From Micropterix aruncella (Eukaryota; Arthropoda; Insecta; Lepidoptera; Micropterigidae), in assembly GCA_944548615.1 (NCBI GenBank), contig OX155960.1:14687883-14751882 (forward strand): a DNA stretch of 64,000 nt, written 5' to 3'. The notes under the pieces are model-generated. The model made no database searches. It saw only the letters and a program-made list of their open reading frames with translations, and was not told the DNA's origin. Position 1 is the first letter of the stretch. The number at the start of each line of letters is the position of its first letter. Positions 44,251 to 54,386 of the stretch are shown one piece after another. Both the position numbers and the translations under genes were made by a program.

Positions 44251-44990
44251 TGTAAAAAGATACATTAAAGTCAATGTGATAGAAAAAAATAAATACTTTA
44301 TATTACCTTTTGCGAATATTTCATAGTAACCTTATATAAAATCAATGCTTATACCAATATTTCATCTACATGGTGAGTTTTTAATTAGTGCCATCTTTTA
44401 AGTAAGTGAATCAATACGACCAATTAAGCAACTTTTAAGTAAAATTGTTGTTTTTTTTTTGTTGCTAAAAATGAAAAAATACCTCTAGATGGCGCAACGC
44501 GCTCACCTCTTTTTATGTTATTTTTCAAAACATTACATTTTTCAAATTAAAAAAAAGTTATTGTTTTTTTTTCTTCAAAAAATGTATCAAAAATCTGCTA
44601 TTTGCTCGTACTGATTCTCCCACTTCAACCCGTGAGTTCGACTTCAAACAAACAAAACAAAATAATATGTCTAAATTAATATCAATTAATTATTGAAATT
44701 CAAAACTAAATCATTCAACATTAAATCATGTCACAAAACGATCTAAAATAAATATTTGTATGTAAATAGTTTTAAACTAAATTAAATAGTATCTCTTAAT
44801 CAATTCTAATTAATAATCAATAATAAAACAATTTCAATCAAAATTAAGTAATACTTCAAAATCAATTAAAACTAACTCTGTACAATATATAAAATGCAAT
44901 TAAAATTAAGTTTTAATTAGTTGACATTCGTTAACATTGATTTTGAGACATTATTAATTTTGTAATAACATGCTGTCATAGTAAAAGCAA
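44251..44990. other. Intergenic AT-rich DNA
   Basis: The part at 44430-44560 resembles 54600-54690 ('ctctagatggcgca', 'gcgcgctca', 'tttttcaaattaaaaaaaa'), so it is a fragment of the fold-back element found at 54387. No gene. Confidence 0.45.
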
Positions 44991-45079
44991 GATCTCGTTG
45001 TGCGCCGTAATGAATGTGCGGTGTATTTACCATGCCCGTGACATGGTAACTACACCGTTATGCGTCATGTCGATACGTA

Positions 45080-45240
45080 CGTACATGTTATATACCACAG
45101 TACGTACATGTTATACGTACATGTTACGTACACATACGTACATAGTACGTACCTACCTACATGTTATACGTACACATACGTACATGTTATATACCATATA
45201 CGTACATGGTATATACCAAAGTACATGTTATATACGAAAT
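45080..45240. repeat. Cryptic ACGTACATGTTATA tandem repeat
   Basis: Irregular tandem array of acgtacatgttatatacca-like units of 12-20 bp, rich in the palindromes acgt, gtac and tgtaca. The Tyr/His-rich open frames across it in several phases are artefacts of the repeat. Confidence 0.85.
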
Positions 45241-45289
45241 CCCTTTTGAAATATGCGTATTTCCGTATATATGCGTTATATTTTTCAGT

Positions 45290-45475
45290 GTTGTCGAAGT
45301 CGAGTCTGCCTTGTTGGATCGTCTGAACCAAATAAACATACTGGTCGACCGCTTCAATAATATCGTTCCCAACGCGTATTGGTCCGGGGCATTTGACGCA
45401 GACCCCATGCTAGACCCGAATCACACACCCTTGAGATTGCCGCGCGCACAGTGTGATCGCAAGTTTTGGCCATGA
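45290..45475 (+). CDS. Candidate terminal exon of an unrecognised host gene
   Basis: An acceptor 'atatttttcag' precedes 45290. The frame reads 'VVEVESALLDRLNQINILVD' then 'RFNNIVPNAYWSGAFDADPM', and 'TPLRLPRAQCDRKFWP' before TGA at 45473-45475. The codon use is balanced and GC-richer than the surroundings, there is no match to the repeat families here, and the first 25 residues look helical. I do not recognise the protein. Upstream exons were not found within the window; they may lie in the repeat-rich DNA between GORAB and here. It could also be a decayed exon or a chance ORF. Confidence 0.5.
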   Translation, partial: VVEVESALLDRLNQINILVDRFNNIVPNAYWSGAFDADPMLDPNHTPLRLPRAQCDRKFWP

Positions 45476-45756
45476 TCTATAATGGACCAATGACGCCGGC
45501 CCTGGAGGTCTCCGATAAGTGATCCAAGTTCACGCGGCTAATCAGGCGAAGGCAACTGCTTTGTCGCGGCGTTGCGGAGCCCAGCCATCAAAAAACCTTT
45601 ATCTCGGCGGCAGAATGCGTTGCCGGCACGCGATCGTGTAAGCTCGTATAACGGCACGACTCACCCTGGATAACAAATGGGATTTTAATCATGAAATGCA
45701 GTTGTGCCGCAGCGAAAGTAGGCCAAGTCGATATACAGACGCGGGGCAGTTGGGCG

Positions 45757-46260
45757 GTGTCGACTACAACGTGCGAACTCGTCACCCCAGGCTGGTATAA
45801 CGATAAGTGATCGTTCTTTCAGCCATGGGATGAGCGTAGAAGACCTTAGGACGGCGAAAGCCTACCTACCGTCCAAAAAATCCACGAGCCCGTCAGAGAC
45901 CAACACCTTACAGCGAGGCACCGGGAAAGGTAACAAGCGGACAGCCTCGCCCCTGACTACCAGTTTTGGAAGGATATCTCCGTCTGGAATTAACCATCAG
46001 GATACTTCCAACCTCCCGAAGTCACTCGTGCGACATCTACCTGCCGTATGCTCAGCAGTGACTGTTTTAATCTAAACCAAAGGCATCTTTTGCCCGGCTC
46101 TGAATTCAGGATCAGGTAGCCTATAATAAATGGTAATTTCAGGAGTGATTGACTCCTTCAGCAATAAGTCGTGCACAACGGATTAGCGTCGCCGAACGGT
46201 GCGCAAAACGTCCAGTAGCGCCGAGAGGCAATCCCACCAGGAGAAACCGATCCACTTAAC
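45757..46260 (+). repeat. SINE-like family A copy, 'gtcgacta' subfamily
   Basis: Starts 'gtgtcgactacaacgtgcg' and runs through 'cgttctttcagccatgggat', 'gcgaggcaccgggaaagg' and 'accagttttggaaggatatc' to 'caggagaaaccgat'. The 3' part is shortened. Same subfamily as 12857 and 48119. Confidence 0.75.
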
Positions 46261-46339
46261 GATAACCGATAATTTACGGTTGAAACATCATTATTCTCTA
46301 TAAAACCGTAAGAACAAAACGACATTGTAGGAAGAAATC

Positions 46340-46867
46340 CAATATTTTTCTCAGTGAAGGAGGTCCACCGACGAAACCCAATCGAATGGGCAGCGTTCAG
46401 GAAACTACGCCATATCTTCTTGTCACAAATACCGCAGAGCCTCAAGACGAAAGTCTATAATCAATGCGTGTTGTCAGTGATGACATGCGGCACTGAGACG
46501 TGGTCGCTAACTATTCGCCTCATATTATTAAGCTCAAAGTCGCGCAACGAGCCATGGAGAGAGCTATGCTTGGAGTTCCGCTGCGTGATTACATCCGAAA
46601 CGAGGAAATCCGCAGAAGAACCAATGATACTGACATAACCCGTAAAATCATCAACTTGAAATGGCAAGGGGCAGGCCATATCTCAGGAAAAAAAAGTTTT
46701 TGAATAGCGTCCACGAACCGACAGAAGCGGTGTAGGACGACCCTCAAAATATGACATTGCCGCGGTCGCAGGAAGTAGGTGAATAGAGGCGGCTCTAGAC
46801 CGCTCGTCATGGCATCATATGGGGGAGGCCTATGCCCAACAGTGGACGTCTACCGCTGATGATGATG
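46340..46867 (+). pseudogene. RTE-clade LINE 3' relic with TGATGATGATG tail
   Basis: One frame reads 'EVHRRNPIEWAAFRKLRHIF' and 'CVLSVMTCGTETWSLT'. After a frameshift near 46510 another reads 'KVAQRAMERAMLGVPLRDYI' and 'RNEEIRRRTNDTDI', then 'LKWQGAGHI'. These are in the right order for the C-terminus of an insect RTE endonuclease-reverse transcriptase. The end 'atgcccaacagtggacgtct' (family QQWT) is followed by tgatgatgatg at 46857-46867, the classic RTE tail. Catalytic domains absent. Confidence 0.9.
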
Positions 46868-48118
46868 GGGGCTACGTTCGCACAAACCTTACTTCACATT
46901 GGAGTATTCGTATAAAAAACGGACAAACTTCCACATTATAAACTCTGCGCAAATTTACCTACAAACTACTTTTATTTTATAGGTTAATAGTCGAACAGCT
47001 AGAATCCATTAACGGTAATGCCCTCTTCGGCCGTTTCTGTACATTCAGTCGTAACATTGTTGTCGCTTGGGACGCATGACATTGTCATCTGTACTTTTGT
47101 TTTTGCTGCATTTTTGATCGTATAACTGATTATTTACGGCATTTATTCACACTGAAATTTTCGAATTTACCTTATTTTAAAAGGGTATTTAAATGATTTG
47201 CTCTCAAAATAGCATTTTTGTAGATCAATATTTTAAATCGAAGACACCGAGACAATATTTTAATCGAGACAAGCCACGCAAGACGGATCACAGTCAGTGC
47301 ATCGTGTTAGGGGAGACCATACCGCTTCGCTGAATTGAGGCCTTCTTGCTCTACAGTGATGTCATTCTCTATCGCTTTTCATTTGAGATTCGAATGAGGA
47401 ACGCCAAAGTGATAGCGTGATCACATATACGACATTTTTTCTATCAATCAAAAATCATAATCCTTGTCCATCAGACAGGGAGGTTTCCCACTACCTATAT
47501 TTTGCATTATCTCGATTTATCTACTCAGTTACTTTCAATTTCACTGCATTCGTTCATTAACGTGTACGGGCCAGGTTTAGGAAATTTCTCTCCAAAAATA
47601 TGTGGCCTGAATGGCCTTGTCGTTCGCCTCTTGTAGGTAGGTCCTGGTGTGTGATAGGGGTTGACTACTGCGGGCAGGATAGGAGGTGGTTTTCATCTTG
47701 CAGCGCTTCACAGTCGCATATTGGATTATATGCGTAGTCCCAGGATGAGATCGGTTCGGTATCTTGTCACACCCACCATCAGTCTGTTGAGACTACACCA
47801 GATAGTATAGGGGAGATGGGACCCCGGTGATATCTGTTCTTAACATTCTCGCCAAGTGAATGTTAGCCTTCCATTGAATGATGCGGTTCGTTGCCCTGCA
47901 GTGGCACCTTTAGTCGTTTAAAACCATTAAGGACATCACGACGTATTGCAGGGGAGCGATGCTGATGAGCGAATAGATCTTTTCGACGAGAGCAGGTTTT
48001 AGGCAGCCGGAGACAATTATCGCAACATTATTCACAGCAGTGTCGACCACTTTTGCGTGTGGTGATCCACTCCACACTGAAGCGGCATATTCCGCTCCGG
48101 AGATGCATAAGCCAAGTT
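46868..48118. other. Intergenic, no gene recognised
   Basis: Mixed-composition DNA. The stretch 47640-48110 is less AT-rich and may be an older retroelement piece, but I could not match a protein motif on either strand. Confidence 0.4.
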
Positions 48119-48750
48119 CGGCGGCGCCGACTACAACGGGCAAACCCGTCACCCCAGGCAGGCAGGCCGTGGGATGAGCGTAGAAGACTTATACAATGAC
48201 AAATCCACTATCTAGCTCCGCCAACTAGTCCGCGAGAGACCAATCCTTACCGCCCGGCACCGAGTAGTTAACCCAGCGGGCAGACCAAGCGCCCTCGCTA
48301 TCAGTTATGGTCAGATTTCTCCGGCATTCCGACTGATTACAGGTTCGAAGTCACTTACGCGGTCCTCCCCGTTGTGTACCGGTCGGTGATTGGGAGTCTA
48401 CCGAATCTATCGCGGACCACAGCATCCTTTGCCCGGCTATCCACCTGGTAACTGGTAGCCGAATGGTCGCTTCAAAAGCGGCTGCCAAAAGGTAAACAAC
48501 CGCCCCCGCTCTATAGTAAACAAAGCCATTTCCAGACTACCCCAGCTATCTGTCGGAGTGCACAATCGATTGGATAAGGTCGCAGGCAAACCGTCAGAAG
48601 CGTTCAAACAACGATTCCCAGGGGAACTGGCCGCGGTTAGAGTCCTACCCGCGCTCGCACTTCTGCTTGGAGGCTGCTGGATATCTGTTGACCTGTGAGG
48701 TTGACCGACCCTTACACAGGGGTATTGATGGCTCAACTACACTAGGCTGA
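48119..48750 (+). repeat. SINE-like family A copy, near full length
   Basis: Begins 'gcggcgccgactacaacggg' and includes 'gattacaggttcgaagtc' (48336-48353), the closest of all copies to a tRNA B box, and 'gcccggctatccacctgg'. It ends near 'ctcaactacactaggctgag'. I could not define a target duplication. Confidence 0.75.
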
Positions 48751-48759
48751 GTAGCTCCA

Positions 48760-49020
48760 AGAGTGGAGGTTCTCAGTGTAGCTGGGTTGGTTCCCCATGT
48801 ACTCCCAGCTTCAGTTAATTTCACTGAAGGAGAGTTGTAGAATATCGTGTCAAGATGACCCTCGTACCGATCGCCCTTCCGGTTGATAAAATCGTCGAAT
48901 ACAGCTACGCGCGCTCCAGTGACCTTAACTTGAGTATGACCGTCCCTGCGGCGATCGCTCATGCGACGCAAAGCATTCGTGAATCGTGCTAATTCACGCA
49001 CAACCGCAATTCGCATGCTA
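48760..49020 (-). other. Unrecognised 90-codon open stretch
   Basis: The minus frame from 49016 reads 'ARFTNALRRMSDRRRDGHTQ' then 'ARVAVFDDFINRKGDRYEGH'. It is GC-richer than the flanks and open for about 120 codons into the adjacent repeat copy. No family recognised and no clear splice sites; could be a retroelement or host exon remnant. Confidence 0.3.
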
Positions 49021-49339
49021 ATTGCGCGCTTTCGTTAAATCGCAACAATGGAAAGGTGGCGTAATCTAATCGTCCGCTACTTTAATTTAAATTAAACGCC
49101 GATGATGCGGCACGCACAATGGCATGGGACGCGCCATGGGAAATAACGCTACCAGCCTAGATATGTGTATACACAGCGAACTCACGCTGGGTACTTTATT
49201 GCCTCCATCGGCATATCTAGTTTGAAAAGAAAGTGTTATGCTTTGTGAGGGGGTGATGGTGACTTAATAATGCTTATGAAAGGGTCTTAATTCATTTAAA
49301 ACGTTTTTCGACTTAGTGTATTTGTAATTGAAGACTATC

Positions 49340-50174
49340 ACCGTATCACATTATAAATATGTATCAACGAGGTATTCCGAAGATATCATACCCAGAAGGT
49401 ATACTGCTTTTGGTCAGCGTACCTATACATTCATTGCCCCAAGGTTTTTCAATGCTCTTCCTGACGAGATAAAATCGGCGCAAAATAAGATCTACTTTAA
49501 AAGACTGCTTAGAAACTGGCTTGTAAAAGTGGGAAGACAAGGAATTTTCAAAATATTGGGACATTATAATCTAACCTGGACATTTTAATATTTTGAATCT
49601 TATATTATATTATGTTATATTATCGTTATTATTTTATTTTTATTATTATTATTTTTTGTTTTAACGTATATTAGGAGATAATTTGTTTTAGTTTTAAAAC
49701 TATTTTATCTTAGTATAAGTAAAATGCAGGACTATTTTCTTTAATTAAATTATTATTCTAATGTTGACTATTTTAAATTGTTTCGTTTTTTTCTGATTTA
49801 AATTTATTTTCTGGCATTTTAATTTTCCACTTCCAATTTTAATTTAATTATTTAATTGAACTATTAGTCAATTTTAATATGCAGGTTTTGCATTTCTATT
49901 ATTTTGTGCATACATGGAATATATGCCATTTTTATAAACACGGTATTGTTGCAAGCACATTCATAAATAAAACATTTAATGTTTACCTTAGAACAGGTCC
50001 CGGCCTAGTTAGGTGACGTTGCCAATAGACTACGCGATGTATTCTTTTTTTCTGCTTTTGATTCAATTTTGTAAGTATTTTTGTGCATAATTCCTACGCT
50101 GAAATTGTTTACTCCTATTTTTTAAATATTTGCATTACTTACCTATATAAATAAAATAAATAAATAAATAAATA
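49340..50174 (+). pseudogene. LINE 3' relic inserted in a Penelope terminal repeat
   Basis: The + frame to 49588 reads 'RRYTAFGQRTYTFIAPRFFN' and 'ALPDEIKSAQ', the 'APRLYNSLP' C-terminal block of a LINE RT protein. A 3' UTR runs to an (AAAT)n tail at 50145-50174. On its left, 'gaagactatcaccgtatcac' and 'attataaata' and on its right 'gataaaaactaatttaccgc' are the two sides of a Penelope terminal repeat, with 'ataaata' as a short likely duplication. Confidence 0.75.
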
Positions 50175-50910
50175 AGATAAAAACTAATTTACCGCGTGAG
50201 TAATGTAACACCCGGCGTTTCGGCGCTGTTGCAACCGCCGTTGTCTAGGGTAGGCTTCTTCTTTCTTCTTCTTTAGGTGCCTCTACAACTAGTGAAGGTT
50301 GGCAGTCAGCTCTGCATATTTTTTTGTCCTATCCATATGAAGCTGAGTACTAGGGTAAACGGTGCAGTGGTTTCTCGTTGCCTTTTACCCCGGAACTTTC
50401 GAAGAGTATTTGGCTCTCCAAGCCACTGAAGCCTCTTTCAGATGGTTGCCCTACTGGGTGTTAGGTTATACAAAGGGCCGTTATTGCCTCGTTTGTTTGT
50501 CTAGCAGGGAACGCTGCGACGACCCCTGGATCGCCGCCGCCAGCTATTCGGAAGAGAACCACTAGCGCAAGCAGGTGAGGATGACAATTGGGCCGGATAA
50601 GATGTCGTTTCGTCCTCCCCCTACTCCCTCTGTCGCTGCTTTAGTAATATTCTTTGATAGGAAACTACGCTTTCCAGATTATTGATGCGGTTCTCCAGAT
50701 TATCAAAACTTTTGCTTTCCATGATAATTAGACCGATACGCAAACGGCGATCGAGAGTACATTCGGGACGCGTCCTGTGTCAACCGCGAGTGCAGAGCAG
50801 AGAGCATAATTGCGCTATTTTCACTATATTTAATAATTATAATTGATATTTATTATTGAGAAAATTTTAAAATATGCTGTCACTATGAATTTACATTTGG
50901 AATAGGGTAG
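50175..50910 (-). mobile_element. 649-bp SINE candidate in a Penelope end, 8-bp TSD TAGGGTAG
   Basis: TAGGGTAG at 50246-50253 and 50903-50910 flank an insertion (50254-50902). On the minus strand its 3' end is shared with the RTE-like LINE relic at 2055-2130 ('cactagttgtagaggcac', a gaagaa-rich tail), while the rest (e.g. 'ctccaagccactgaagcctc' on +) is unrelated to that LINE. The host sequence is a Penelope terminal repeat (50175-50253 and 50903-51000) that is continuous in the copy near 22900. Confidence 0.75.
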
Positions 50911-51500
50911 ACTGAAGAGCTGTTAATCCGTTGTTCCGCGGGTAGGCCGCATACTGCTGCCGCCACTGAGTAGATTATAACGATGGTGGTGGGGGGGGGG
51001 AATTTTGAAAATCCGCCGTGCACACGACACTCACTGTATCTTGTCTTACGTCCTTGCGTTCGGTGACGGGCATTGGGATCACTGTAAGAAGAGAGTTTCA
51101 CGTAGAACAGAGTTTGTAAACGTCCTCTCTATTGAAGTTCGGGGTTCTTCTTATTTTAATAGGTTCCCGGATCATGCGAGGAAGGGTTACTTCCGCTATC
51201 AAATATATGTTCGCTTGATGTGTTCCATCAGTCGAGTGGCTAAGGGCCGTTTCGTTTGTCCAACGTAGGCTAAACCACAGCTGCATTCTACTTTATACAC
51301 ACCCGGGGTTTGCAGTGGTATTACATTATTTACAGGCTTCAAAAAGTGAGCTATATTATGGGTCGGCTGAAGATCGTTTTTATATCGAATTTGTTGAGCA
51401 TCTTACTTATTCGATCTGTCACGCCCTTGACGTATTCACACTCTTGATCTGCTCGGTTTCTGAGTTTCGTATGTATTGGAATGTATTTGAGATTAAATAA
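50911..51500 (-). pseudogene. Penelope-like element fragment: linker and GIY-YIG endonuclease
   Basis: The minus strand reads 'LNLFNLKYIPIHTKLRNRAD', 'DRISKMLNKFDIKTIF' (the RT-endonuclease linker), then 'PLQTPGVYKVECSCGLAYVG' and 'QTKRPLATRLMEHIK', the GIY-YIG domain start (GVY...YVG). After an internal deletion it resumes at 'MIREPIKIRRTPNFNRED', the C-terminus. Frame breaks throughout. The copy at 63118 has the same domains in the same order. Confidence 0.88.
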
Positions 51501-51663
51501 GTTTAGTTTGTTGACCATTGTCGATACATAGTAGTTAGATCGCCTGATCTTACATTGTAAGATTTTTGGTTCGGTTCCTGGTTGGGTCACCATTTTCAGC
51601 TGGGGTAAAATTAACGGAGTCGCATTTAAATTCTGTAGGTCGAATGCAATAATAAGACACAAC

Positions 51664-51963
51664 TAGACTTGTCAACTACAACGGGCGAACCCGTCACATC
51701 AGGAAGTTTTAACGACATTTGATCCTTCTGTCTCCCGTGAGGGGAGCACAGAAGACTTAGGACAAAACAGTCAACCGTCTAGTTCCGCCACATGCCCGTA
51801 AGAAGCCAACGCCTCACCGCGAGATAGCCAGGTAAGTCACCCAGCGGGCCGACACTCGCGTCCTTACTGCCAGTTGCAACCAGATTACTCCAGTCTCCCA
51901 CCTCTGGTTACGGGTTCGAGGTCGCTTGCGCGGTACTTTCCCTTATGTAGCGGTGAAACGGTG
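51664..51963 (+). repeat. SINE-like family A, partial copy
   Basis: 5' half only: from 'actagacttgtcaactacaa' to 'gcggtgaaacggtgt', where it stops at the start of the next copy. Confidence 0.8.
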
Positions 51964-51965
51964 TC

Positions 51966-52562
51966 TAGCTAGAGTTGTCAACTGCAACGGGCGAACCCGT
52001 CACCTCAGGAAGTTTTAACGATTAGTCGTTCTGTCTCCCTGAAGTGAGCGCAGAAGACTTGGACAAAACAGTCCACCGTCAAGCTCCGCCACGTGCCCGT
52101 AAGAGGCCAACGCCTTAACCGCGAGATAGCCAGGAGTGTTACCCAGCGGGTTTACACTCACGCCCTTACTTCCAATTGCGACCAGATTACTCCGGTCTCT
52201 CGATTGGTTCCGAGTTCGAGGTCGCTTGCGCGGTCCTCTCCCTTACGAAGCGGTGAAACGGTGTGTACCGAATCTATCGCGGACCACGGAATCCTTTGCC
52301 CGGCTGTTCATCCAGGATCGGGTAGCCGATGGTAGTTTCAAGAGCAGTCGCCGTAAGGTCCGCAACCATCCCCGCTCTATAGAAAACAGTACTGCTTCCA
52401 TTCTCCCCCGACTGTTAGTCAGAATGCACAATCGATTTGCTGACGCCGCACGGTGCGCAGACCGTGCAGGAGCGCCAGAAGATTGACTTTTGGGGGAAAC
52501 TAGCCCTTAGGCCAGAGTCATACCCGGGCTCGCGCTTCATGCTTGGAGGCCGCCGGATGGGT
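51966..52562 (+). repeat. SINE-like family A copy
   Basis: From 'ctagagttgtcaactgcaac' to 'ccggatgggtgtt', head to tail after the partial copy. It lacks the last ~100 bp, as does the copy at 3226. Open frames inside are not conserved coding. Confidence 0.85.
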
Positions 52563-52979
52563 GTTACACGCAGACATTCATATAAACACTTCGTAGTAGG
52601 ATCGGTTGTAATTGTCGTATGATTAAAAACCCCTGCCAGTTTGAAATTTCACAATAAATAGTAGAAACAAACAAACAAATGATTTAAATGGGCAAGAGTA
52701 TGATCCCAGCAAAAGCATACCAAATGCGTCGTTTAAAACTTTAAATCATAACGGAGTGGAGAAACAACAGAAAAAGATAAACCTTTTAAAAATAAATTGT
52801 ATCGCTTTGTACCGTTTCACTGTCAGGAGTCGCATTTTATTAGTAATAATACTCACCAATGTAATGTACTATTTAATTTGTCAATTATAGTCAATATTAT
52901 AGTCTTTTACTTTCCCGGGCAGAGGGAAAGTGTTGTGAACGCGCTAAAAAAAATGTAGATAAAGACGGCAATATCCATT

Positions 52980-53055
52980 TTGAACCCCCCCCCCCCTGAG
53001 ACGACTAAACCATTTCCAGACTGAAGTCCGTCTGTAAGTCTGTCTGTGTGTGTGT

Positions 53056-53086
<31 letters not shown>

Positions 53087-53480
53087 ATTTATTATATACG
53101 GCAAAGAATCGATTATTCGCTAGTAAGAAACTTCCAATTGTGGAAAATTGGTGTGTGTGTGTGTCTGTGTGTGAGTGTATTCCTCCACGATAGCGCCTAA
53201 ACTTTTCACCCGATTGGGCTGAAGTTTGACATGCAGGCATCATTCGGTCATGGCAAGAGTTGCAAATATTGTACTTGAATTCAGTCCACCAGAGGCGCAA
53301 ATAATATTTAAAATCCGCCATATTTAAGAAAACACTACATTATTTTTGGAAACACCCACGGAAAATAATACACCACGGAAAATAATACATATATACTACG
53401 AATTGGCGCGCGGGGAAATGTCGGGTTGGCGTGGGGGGGGGGGGGGGCGGTGTTTGTCTACTTGCCGGGTCTTGGGGTGA
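52980..53480 (+). repeat. Interspersed repeat family B, copy 3, with GT microsatellites
   Basis: A C run (52985-52996), a GT array (53044-53085), 'cggcaaagaatcgattattc', a second GT array (53150-53175), then 'cctccacgatagcgcctaaa', 'gacatgcaggcatcattcgg' and 'ctacttgccgggtcttgggg' in the order of family B. A G run lies at 53433-53447. Confidence 0.75.
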
Positions 53481-53689
53481 CACAACCGATTTTTTTGTTA
53501 ATTGAAACAATTTTGAAGTAATTTACTGTGTATCATTCTTTATTAATTTGACTAACTCATTTAAGATTAATTAAATATATATTCCTACACAATTATTAAT
53601 CCAAATAAAAAATTATTAGTACAAATTATTAGTACAAAATATTACAAGTTATTATTAGTACAAATAAAAAAATATATTCCTACACAATT

Positions 53690-54385
53690 ATTAGTCCAAG
53701 CATATGAGATCTAAGCGTGTCGTTTCCAGGAAAAATATCCGGAAGTGTTTTTATCAACGTTTTTATATGTATTTTTAGACGATGAATCCGATTTTTAACT
53801 TTGCGACCTCCACAGAGGTGAGCTAACTTCAGGAACCGCAAAAAACCGCAAAAAAATGCATTACATTTGGTTTTTCGCGTATAATTCACGAATAAAACAT
53901 TTTTTTATTACGACTATTCAGTACAAAATTAGAGTAGAGAAAATTTTCTACAATTCATATTTATAGACTTAATTACTCAGATGTACGAAACCGTCACTAA
54001 AGCGCGCTCAAAAATGGTCCTTTTATGCCACAAAGTCCATAGCGCGGCTCTACCGCACTTTCAAAATGCCATTTTCTGCGTTTTTCTCTAAGTAACAAAA
54101 ACTATTTTTGAGCGCGCTTTAGCGGCGGTTTGGTACATCGGAGAAATTAAGTCAATAGGTATTAATTGTTGAAAATTTTATCTACTCTAATTTTGTTTTA
54201 AATAGTTATTATCAAAAAATGCTCTTTTCGAGAATTATAAGTGAAAAACAAAATCAAATTAATTTTTTTGCGGTTTTTCGTGATTTCTTAAGTTAGCGCA
54301 AAGTATACATAAAAAACCGTTGAAAAAAATACTTCCGGATTTTTTTCCTGACAAAACCCCTATGCTTGTACTACCTATACGGGAT
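53690..54385. mobile_element. Long fold-back element, ~330-bp arms
   Basis: The left arm (about 53697-54020) and right arm (about 54100-54375) are reverse complements in order: 'tccggaagtgtttttatcaa' pairs with the complement of the 54318-54338 block, 'ccgcaaaaaa' with 'ttttttgcgg', and 'ctaaagcgcgctcaaaaatg' (53998) with the 54106-54124 block. The loop is about 80 bp. No ORF. Confidence 0.8.
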
Positions 54386-54386
54386 A

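Larger units (their letters stand above)
51590..52670 (+). repeat. Repeat family E interrupted by two family A copies
   Basis: 51590-51662 ('gggtcaccattttcagctgg', 'aaaattaacgg') and 52563-52670 ('acttcgtagtaggatcggtt', 'gaaatttcacaataaa') match the two halves of 58430-58650, where they are contiguous. Confidence 0.75.

Noticed and set aside
44998..45326. Tyr/His-rich open frames
   Set aside because: Produced by the acgtacatgttata tandem repeat; present in several phases.
45655..45705. Minus-strand candidate first exon of the CIMIP2-type gene (…TGT TAT CCA GG followed by gtgagt), which would join in phase to give PGYTGHCP
   Set aside because: The required frame has a TAA only six codons upstream with no ATG or acceptor in between. 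The ATG-containing frame here is in the wrong phase.
48336..48353. tRNA-like B box inside a family A copy
   Set aside because: No matching A box at the right distance and no tRNA cloverleaf could be drawn. Mentioned only as a weak hint for the family's class.
52944..53321. His/Thr repeat ORF on the minus strand, and a similar one at 60075-60312
   Set aside because: Translation of GT/CA microsatellites in family B copies.
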